Assembly (NCBI RefSeq): GCF_005116475.1 | Contig: NZ_SWBO01000002.1 | Span: 391,258 to 455,257 of the forward strand | DNA: 64,000 bases | Reading direction: 5' to 3' | From: Pedobacter cryotolerans | GTDB taxonomy: Bacteria > Bacteroidota > Bacteroidia > Sphingobacteriales > Sphingobacteriaceae | Shown here: positions 58,885-64,000 of the stretch, piece by piece | Layout: each line of letters opens with the position of its first letter | How positions within the stretch are numbered: the first letter of the stretch is position 1 | Position numbers and translations under genes: made by a program | Notes under the pieces: generated by a model | What the model was told of the DNA's origin: nothing | The model's database searches: none | What the model saw: the letters and a program-made list of their open reading frames with translations, nothing else

Positions 58885-59427
58885 ATGAAAAACATATTTA
58901 CAGCTCTTATCCTATTTTTAGCAATAGGTGCAAACGCTCAAGATTTAAATAAAACAATTGAAGACCCAAATAGACACAAACAAGTGATGTTAAATTTATG
59001 TACTAGAGATAGTGTTACATCTTTCCCAGAATTTAAAGCCAGCTACGATGCTAATTACAGTAACTACAAAGTAGATTCTACTGTTATAAATGAGCTAAGT
59101 AAACTGATGAAAGGCAAAAAAGTTACTATTGTTTTAGGCACATGGTGTGGAGATAGTAAATATCAAGTTCCTAATTTTTTAAAAATTATGGATGCAGCTA
59201 AAATTAACAATGAAAGCTTAAAATTTATTGGTGTTGATGGAATGAAAAAAGCTGAGAATGGATTAATTGATAGCTTGAACATTACGCGTGTTCCTACATT
59301 TATTTTTACAGATAAAAAAGGTAAAGAAGTGGCTAGAATTACCGAAAGACCAACCGAGACTTTAGAAAAAGACATGCTTAAATTGCTTGTAGTACAACCT
59401 AAAAAGGTTGCTGCAAAAACTAAATAG
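58885..59427 (+). CDS. Exported thioredoxin-like protein with a single active-site cysteine
   Basis: A 180-residue protein with a Sec signal peptide (IGANAQ, about 19) and a thioredoxin fold: VTIVLGTWCGDSKYQVPNFL (active site about 86-95), then the cis-proline in TRVPTFIF. The usual CxxC is CGDS, so only one cysteine remains. Such monothiol forms act in thiol exchange or binding rather than dithiol oxidation. It runs straight into ung: the stop at 59425-59427 is one base before the ung ATG, giving an operon of unrelated functions. Confidence 0.85.
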   Translation: MKNIFTALILFLAIGANAQDLNKTIEDPNRHKQVMLNLCTRDSVTSFPEFKASYDANYSNYKVDSTVINELSKLMKGKKVTIVLGTWCGDSKYQVPNFLKIMDAAKINNESLKFIGVDGMKKAENGLIDSLNITRVPTFIFTDKKGKEVARITERPTETLEKDMLKLLVVQPKKVAAKTK

Positions 59428-59428
59428 T

Positions 59429-60106
59429 ATGGCCGTAGCTTTAGAACCTAGCTGGTTAAATGTTTTAGGCAACGAATTAGAAAAAACGTACATGAAAGAG
59501 TTGAAATCCTTTTTGCTGGAAGAAAAGCAGAAAGGATTTACTGTTTTTCCTAAAGGCACAGACATTTTTAACGCCTTTAATCACACGCCATTTGATAAAG
59601 TAAAGGTGGTAATTTTGGGCCAAGATCCCTATCACGGACAAGGGCAAGCACATGGTTTATCTTTTTCTGTACAAAAAGGCATTACAGTTCCTCCATCGTT
59701 AAAAAATATGTACAAGGAATTGGTAGATGAATTTCCTGATTTCAAAATTCCTAATCATGGCGAGTTAACTGCGTGGGCAGACCAAGGTGTTTTACTTTTA
59801 AATGCAACTTTAACGGTTAGGGCACATGAAGCGGGTTCGCACCAAAAACGTGGCTGGGAAATTTTTACCGACTTTGTTATTTCATCACTTTCTGAACAAA
59901 GAAGCGGAATAGTATTTTTGCTATGGGGCAAATTTGCTCAGCAGAAAGAAGTGTTAATTAACACCAATAAGCATTTTGTGTTAAAAGCAGCTCACCCCTC
60001 TCCTTTTTCTGCTTACAATGGATTTTTTGGATGTAAGCATTTTAAAACTGCTAATGAAATTTTAGCTAAACAAGGGATGGGAGAGATTAATTGGCAGATA
60101 ATGTAA
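59429..60106 (+). CDS. ung: Uracil-DNA glycosylase
   Basis: Removes uracil from DNA to start base-excision repair. The 225-residue family-1 enzyme has VVILGQDPYHG (catalytic Asp and water-activating loop, about 61-71) and AAHPSPFSA (Leu/His intercalation loop region, about 187-195). The start at 59429 (MAVALEPSW) follows the previous stop by one base; a 5' ATG at 59408 inside that gene is rejected. Its last dozen codons and the following 90 bp are duplicated in tandem downstream. Confidence 0.96.
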   Translation: MAVALEPSWLNVLGNELEKTYMKELKSFLLEEKQKGFTVFPKGTDIFNAFNHTPFDKVKVVILGQDPYHGQGQAHGLSFSVQKGITVPPSLKNMYKELVDEFPDFKIPNHGELTAWADQGVLLLNATLTVRAHEAGSHQKRGWEIFTDFVISSLSEQRSGIVFLLWGKFAQQKEVLINTNKHFVLKAAHPSPFSAYNGFFGCKHFKTANEILAKQGMGEINWQIM

Positions 60107-60336
60107 TTCTATTGAACCACCAAAGAAACCAAAAAGCACCTAAGGAATATATCATAATAAATTCTTAAGTTAAATATCACTATAAATCAGATTTAAATTT
60201 AGAAGAGCAAGGGCTGAACGAGGTTACTTTGCAGATAGCGTAATTCTTTTGAACCACCAAAGAAAACAAAAAGTGCCTAAGTAATAATTCATAATAAATT
60301 CTTAAGTTAGTATATCTCTATTGATCACATTTAAAT
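60060..60336 (+). repeat. 137-bp tandem duplication of the ung 3' end and flank
   Basis: Copy 1 spans about 60060-60197 and copy 2 about 60197-60336. The stop codons (60104 and 60241), ACCACCAAAGAAA (60116 and 60253) and CTTAAGT (60164 and 60301) are each exactly 137 bp apart. Past the stop the copies agree at about 85% by eye. Copy 2 still encodes an in-frame tail, EQGLNEVTLQIA, against KQGMGEINWQIM in ung. Copy 2 ends about 10 bp before the GxxExxY start codon. Confidence 0.8.
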
Positions 60337-60345
60337 ATAATTAAT

Positions 60346-60756
60346 ATGATTGATAAAAATTATTTGAGAAATTTAGAATACCAAATTACTGGAGCTTGTA
60401 TCGAAGTTCATAAAATTCTTGGACCTGGACTATTGGAGAGTATTTACCATAAATGTCTTTGTAAAGAACTAAGCTTAAGAGGAATCTCTTATCTATCAGA
60501 AATGGTTATAGGAGTTGAATACAAAGGTTCAACAATTGACACCGAATTAAGGGCTGATTTGTTTATAGAACAATGTATTGTTTTAGAACTTAAAGCAATC
60601 GAAACTACCTTACCAATTCACGAAGCTCAAATCCTCACTTATATGAAAATCTTGGAAGCGCCCAAAGGAATACTAATAAATTTTAATTGCATAAATCTAA
60701 TAAATGACGGAAAAAAATCATTCGTTAATTCATTTTATCGCGATTTATTAGATTAG
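60346..60756 (+). CDS. GxxExxY protein (PDDEXK_3 nuclease-like)
   Basis: A 136-residue protein of the GxxExxY family, named for the motif seen here as GLLESIY (28-34). A PD-(D/E)xK-type core follows: Asp71 in RADLF, Glu81 and Lys83 in VLELKAI, then Gln95 and Tyr99 in EAQILTYM. A nuclease fold is predicted for the family but the target is unknown. The gene lies directly behind a tandem duplication of the ung 3' end and is bracketed by inverted ACCACCAAAGAAACC copies (60116-60130 and 60777-60791), which suggests a mobile or site-associated cassette. Confidence 0.9.
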   Translation: MIDKNYLRNLEYQITGACIEVHKILGPGLLESIYHKCLCKELSLRGISYLSEMVIGVEYKGSTIDTELRADLFIEQCIVLELKAIETTLPIHEAQILTYMKILEAPKGILINFNCINLINDGKKSFVNSFYRDLLD

Positions 60757-60776
60757 AATTTGCTTTGGTTTTCTTA

Positions 60777-60791
60777 GGTTTCTTTGGTGGT
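60777..60791. repeat. Inverted copy of ACCACCAAAGAAACC right of the GxxExxY gene
   Basis: GGTTTCTTTGGTGGT is the exact reverse complement of 60116-60130. It agrees with 60253-60265 over 13 bp. It lies 20 bp past the GxxExxY stop and 9 bp before the Lrp stop. Confidence 0.75.
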
Positions 60792-60800
60792 AGAAAAAAC

Positions 60801-61271
60801 CTAGTACTCCAAAGGCACTATCGGCTCTTTCTTAGTTGTAGACATGATCATCATGGTCTGAAAAGTTTTAACAACAGAGATCTTACTGATTTTATCCATT
60901 ATTAAACGCTCATAAGATTTAATGTCATTTACATAAACCTTAAGCAAAAAATCTGCCTGACCAGTAACGTGATGGCATTCGGTAACCTCTTTAATTTGGT
61001 TAACCTCATCTAAAAAGATTTGAATGGTATTATTTTTATGAAAATCTAATTGAACTTGAATAAAAGTTTTAATACCTAAACCTAATTTCTCTTCATCAAC
61101 TAATGCATGGTAACTTTTTATAAAACCAGACATCTCTAACTTACGAACTCTTTCTAAAGTTGGTGCTGGTGATAGTCCAATTTCTTGAGATAATAGCAGA
61201 TTAGTAATTCTACCGTTTTCTTGTAAAAGTTTAAGAATTTTGAAATCGATTTTATCTAGTTCTGATGCCAT
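60801..61271 (-). CDS. Lrp/AsnC family transcriptional regulator
   Basis: A 156-residue regulator. The N-terminal winged helix (about 5-60) starts LDKIDFKILKLLQENGRITN and continues LLLSQEIGLSPAPTLERVRK. The C-terminal RAM domain (about 75-150) has ECHHVTGQADFLLKVYV, the ligand-binding pattern that usually senses amino acids. Bacteroidota carry several such genes, and its target is not evident. It is divergent from the MntR-like gene and convergent with the GxxExxY gene. Confidence 0.92.
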   Translation of the reverse strand: MASELDKIDFKILKLLQENGRITNLLLSQEIGLSPAPTLERVRKLEMSGFIKSYHALVDEEKLGLGIKTFIQVQLDFHKNNTIQIFLDEVNQIKEVTECHHVTGQADFLLKVYVNDIKSYERLIMDKISKISVVKTFQTMMIMSTTKKEPIVPLEY

Positions 61272-61369
61272 AATATTTGATTATAACCAAAGGTAGCACA
61301 CAAACATTCGCTAACCAAATTTTATTCTAAAAAATCACAAAAAAAATACTTTTTATTTTACTATAAAAA

Positions 61370-61387
61370 ATTTAGATTTGTCTAAAT
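61370..61387 (+). promoter_or_regulatory. MntR/DtxR-type operator over the -7 element
   Basis: ATTTAGA-TTTG-TCTAAAT is an inverted repeat with 7-bp arms, similar in form to DtxR-family boxes. It overlaps a consensus -7 element TAGATTTG (61373-61380), with the ATG at 61408. Binding of the encoded repressor here would block its own operon with the NRAMP gene. Confidence 0.65.
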
Positions 61388-61407
61388 ATTAAATTAGATA
61401 ACTAAAA

Positions 61408-62058
61408 ATGCAATCTTACACCGAAGAGAATTATTTAAAGATCATTTATCACTTATCAGCAGTAAACAATCCGGTGCAAACCAATGCAATTGCAGAACGG
61501 ATGCAAACTAAAGCGGCATCTGTTACCGATATGCTGAAAAAGCTTTCTGAAAAGGAACTGGTTGATTATGTGAAGTATCAAGGTGTAACTTTAACAGAAA
61601 AAGGAAAACTTACTGCAATTAATATTGTTAGAAAACATCGCCTTTGGGAAGTTTTTTTAGTAGAAAAGTTAAATTTTAAATGGGATGAAGTGCATGAAGT
61701 TGCAGAAGAACTAGAACACATTAAATCAACTTTGTTGGTAGAAAGATTAGATGAATTTTTAGATTTCCCGAAAGTAGACCCACATGGAGATCCAATACCA
61801 GACCAACACGGTAATTTTGCAGATTTATCATTTATTAAATTGAGTAAGCTAAAGGTTAATGAAAAAGGTACAATTACTGGTGTAAGTGAACACTCCTCTC
61901 CTTTCCTAAAACACTTAGAAAAACTTGGATTAACCCTAGGAAAGAAAATTGAAGTGTCAGAAATTATTGACTTTGATGGTTCTGTTGAACTTTTAATTGA
62001 CAGTGAAAAATTAAATATTAGTAGAGAAGTTGCAAAACATATATTAATTAGCAAATAG
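61408..62058 (+). CDS. DtxR/MntR family metal-dependent repressor
   Basis: A 216-residue repressor. The N-terminal winged helix has YTEENYLKIIYHLS and MQTKAASVTDMLKKLSEKEL. A metal-binding/dimerisation domain follows with HRLWEVFLVEKLNF, HEVAEELEHI and DPHGDPIPD. A C-terminal FeoA/SH3-like domain lies at about 145-216. With Mn2+ or Fe2+ bound it should repress. It is 2 nt from the NRAMP transporter gene, and an inverted repeat over its promoter suggests autoregulation of both. Mn is likelier than Fe given the partner, but that is inference. Confidence 0.92.
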   Translation: MQSYTEENYLKIIYHLSAVNNPVQTNAIAERMQTKAASVTDMLKKLSEKELVDYVKYQGVTLTEKGKLTAINIVRKHRLWEVFLVEKLNFKWDEVHEVAEELEHIKSTLLVERLDEFLDFPKVDPHGDPIPDQHGNFADLSFIKLSKLKVNEKGTITGVSEHSSPFLKHLEKLGLTLGKKIEVSEIIDFDGSVELLIDSEKLNISREVAKHILISK

Positions 62059-62060
62059 TT

Positions 62061-63920
62061 ATGCAGGATAAACAATCGTTAAGTGAGGTACACCAAAGTG
62101 TTGCAACCAACAAACGAAAAGGCTGGAGAAGAATTTTAGCTTTTATTGGTCCGGCTTATTTAGTTAGTGTAGGATACATGGATCCAGGAAACTGGGCTAC
62201 AGACATAGCTGGTGGTAGTAAATTTGGCTACCAACTGATTTGGGTTTTGCTAATGTCTAACCTAATTGCGCTTTTATTACAATCTTTGAGTGCCCGTTTA
62301 GGAATTGTTAGAGGATTAGATTTAGCTCAAGCATCTCGAAATGCGTATCCAAAATGGGTTAATTTTCCATTATTTATTTTAGCGCAAACTGCAATTATAG
62401 CTTGCGATTTAGCCGAAATTATTGGAATGGCCATTGGTTTAAACCTACTTTTTGGTTTACCATTAATTTGGGGAATATCCATTACCATTTTCGACACTGT
62501 GCTTTTACTTTTTCTTTTAAATAAAGGAATGCGTAAAATGGAAGCTTTTATTGTTTCGATGGTGTTTATTGTAGGCTTATCCTTTTTGGTAGAAATGTTT
62601 ATTGTAGAACCTTCCTTAAAAGAAATTGCAAAAGGTTTTGAACCATCAATGTTATCTGGCGAAGCTTTGTACATTGCTATAGGAATTATTGGCGCAACGG
62701 TAATGCCGCACAATCTTTATTTACATTCATCGCTGGTACAAACCAGAAAGTTTGAGAGAGACAATAAAGGAATTAAGGAAGCCATTAAGTTTAATTTTAT
62801 TGACACTGCTGTAGCGTTAAATTTAGCCTTTTTTGTAAATGCAGCCATACTTATTCTGGCGGCAGCAGCTTTTTTTACCAATGGTTTTCATGAAGTTGCA
62901 GAGATCCAAGATGCACACTTATTGCTAAGTAACATTTTTGGTCCTGTAGCACCTGCGCTATTTGCCATTGCGTTAATCGCTGCCGGACAAAGCTCTACTG
63001 TAACAGGAACATTGGCTGGTCAAATTATAATGGAAGGACATTTAAATTTAAGAATACAGCCATGGATGAGACGCTTGATTACAAGATTGCTTGCCATTGT
63101 ACCTGCTTTTTTTACCATACTTTATTTTGGTGAAGATGCTTTAGGAGGTTTATTAATCCTCAGTCAAGTGGTGTTGAGTTTACAATTGGGTTTTGCCATC
63201 ATTCCGCTAATTCACCTAACTTCTGATAAAAAAGAAATGAAAGACTTTACCATTAAAACATGGGTAAAAGTTTTAGCTTGGATGAGTGCCGTTGTGATTG
63301 TGAGTTTAAATATCAAATTGGTAATTGAAGAAATTACTGGCTGGATTGCAGCTGCAGATGGTTGGTATATTTATGTAATCATTATTCCGTCGGCAATTTT
63401 AATCGGCTTGTTATTGGTTTTTATATTTTTATATCCATTATTGAGCAAAAAACAAAGAATTGGTAATGTACCACATGGTGATGCTTTAGCAATAGAGCCT
63501 ATAGAAAAAATTAATTACAAACAAATAGGTATAACTGTAGATTTTTCTAAAAACGATAGAAATACCATCCGCCATGCGCTAATTCAGGGAGGCAAGTCAG
63601 CACATTACCATATCATACACGTTGTGGAAACTGCCGCAGCAAGGTATCATGGAACAACTACAATGGACCATGAAACACAAAGTGATACAGAGAATTTGGA
63701 ACGTTACAAAATAAATTTATCTGATTTGGGCTATGATGCAACTATTCACATTGGTTTTGGCACTGCCGCTAAAGCAATTGCTGAAATAAGCATTAAAACA
63801 GAAATTGAGTTACTAGTAATGGGAGCTCATGGACACAAAGGTTTAAAAGATTTAATTTTTGGTACAACAGTAGATTCAGTTAGGCATAAAGTAGCTATAC
63901 CAGTATTAATTGTGAGGTAA
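62061..63920 (+). CDS. NRAMP divalent metal transporter fused to a Usp domain
   Basis: A 619-residue protein. Residues 1-460 form an NRAMP proton-coupled Mn2+/Fe2+ importer with about eleven helices and the metal-site motifs DPGNWATD (41-48) and VMPHNLYLHS (about 213-222). Residues about 475-619 form a cytosolic universal stress protein domain ending VMGAHGHKGLKDLIFGTT and VRHKVAIPVLIVR, with the GxxGHKG ATP-binding-type pattern. The fusion suggests that transport is tuned by a nucleotide or stress signal. It lies 2 nt behind the MntR-like repressor gene in one operon. Confidence 0.94.
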   Translation: MQDKQSLSEVHQSVATNKRKGWRRILAFIGPAYLVSVGYMDPGNWATDIAGGSKFGYQLIWVLLMSNLIALLLQSLSARLGIVRGLDLAQASRNAYPKWVNFPLFILAQTAIIACDLAEIIGMAIGLNLLFGLPLIWGISITIFDTVLLLFLLNKGMRKMEAFIVSMVFIVGLSFLVEMFIVEPSLKEIAKGFEPSMLSGEALYIAIGIIGATVMPHNLYLHSSLVQTRKFERDNKGIKEAIKFNFIDTAVALNLAFFVNAAILILAAAAFFTNGFHEVAEIQDAHLLLSNIFGPVAPALFAIALIAAGQSSTVTGTLAGQIIMEGHLNLRIQPWMRRLITRLLAIVPAFFTILYFGEDALGGLLILSQVVLSLQLGFAIIPLIHLTSDKKEMKDFTIKTWVKVLAWMSAVVIVSLNIKLVIEEITGWIAAADGWYIYVIIIPSAILIGLLLVFIFLYPLLSKKQRIGNVPHGDALAIEPIEKINYKQIGITVDFSKNDRNTIRHALIQGGKSAHYHIIHVVETAAARYHGTTTMDHETQSDTENLERYKINLSDLGYDATIHIGFGTAAKAIAEISIKTEIELLVMGAHGHKGLKDLIFGTTVDSVRHKVAIPVLIVR

Positions 63921-63935
63921 CGATTAACAACTTGT

Positions 63936-64000
63936 TTATTTAATATTTACCCTAACTCCTATAAAACCTCTTATCCCTTGATTTGGTGCATAAACATAAT
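63936..64000 (-). CDS. C-terminal end of a gene, probably an outer-membrane protein
   Basis: On the minus strand a frame enters from the right edge and ends at TAA 63938-63936, giving the last 20 residues, YVYAPNQGIRGFIGVRVNIK. The aromatic/alternating pattern resembles the last strand of a TonB-dependent receptor or other beta-barrel, although the usual terminal Phe is absent. It is too short for a firm family call. It converges with the NRAMP gene. Confidence 0.45.
   Translation of the reverse strand, partial: YVYAPNQGIRGFIGVRVNIK

Overview
The window looks like a chromosomal segment of a Bacteroidota bacterium, most likely a Sphingobacteriaceae member close to Pedobacter. The reasons are a low GC content (roughly 35-40% by eye), few Shine-Dalgarno sequences, promoters of the TTG-N19-TAnnTTTG type, many small lipoproteins, families largely confined to this phylum (DUF4468, DUF4236), and a lysyl-tRNA synthetase with a C-terminal extension. 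Genus-level placement is inference. I found no tRNA, rRNA, CRISPR array, integrase or recognisable insertion sequence.

Layout. 1-3.5 kb: the tail of a YHS metal-binding protein, an SCO copper chaperone, a cytochrome c, the RNase P RNA and an NtrC-type activator. 3.6-9.6 kb: a ClC protein, an RluA pseudouridine synthase, the ribulose monophosphate pair hxlA-hxlB with a divergent AraC regulator, and a PhoB-like regulator. 9.7-18.4 kb: a TlpA-like lipoprotein, gatB, two tandem secreted Gly/Lys-rich proteins, a DUF4143 ATPase behind twin palindromes, a degraded outer-membrane protein tail, alaS with an insertion of about 95 residues, and a MerR regulator. 18.5-28.9 kb: small hypotheticals, a DUF4142 protein, a hydroxyisobutyrate-dehydrogenase-like enzyme, a cmoA plus membrane-methyltransferase pair, a cold shock protein, an EEP-family protein and a cation/proton antiporter.

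29-37.6 kb: two cytosolic PAS histidine kinases, each next to a stand-alone receiver protein, with a cyclophilin, a HopJ protein, an AI-2E-type transporter and two highly charged disordered proteins. 38-45 kb is accessory in character: a Panacea-domain gene coupled to an unrecognised 157-residue partner (a candidate toxin-antitoxin pair with its own promoter and operator), two small uncharacterised proteins, a WYL regulator, DUF4468 and DUF4236 proteins, and about 2 kb of gene-poor DNA with repeated dyad elements. 45.3-47.3 kb: an aldo/keto reductase and AraC pair of visibly higher GC.

47.8-64 kb returns to core functions: a Tat-exported amidase, methylmalonyl-CoA epimerase, iscS-iscU-iscA, an acyl-CoA ligase, lysS, ung, an Lrp regulator, and an MntR-like repressor coupled to an NRAMP-Usp fusion. 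Inside this part a GxxExxY (PDDEXK_3) gene sits directly behind a 137-bp tandem duplication of the ung 3' end and is flanked by 15-bp inverted repeats. Intergenic DNA throughout is rich in interspersed palindromic repeats and strand-biased low-complexity tracts.

The strongest leads for something undescribed are the Panacea operon, the GxxExxY cassette, the alaS insertion, the twin-palindrome ATPase, and the TTACGG-N4-CCGTAA elements upstream of secreted or DUF proteins.
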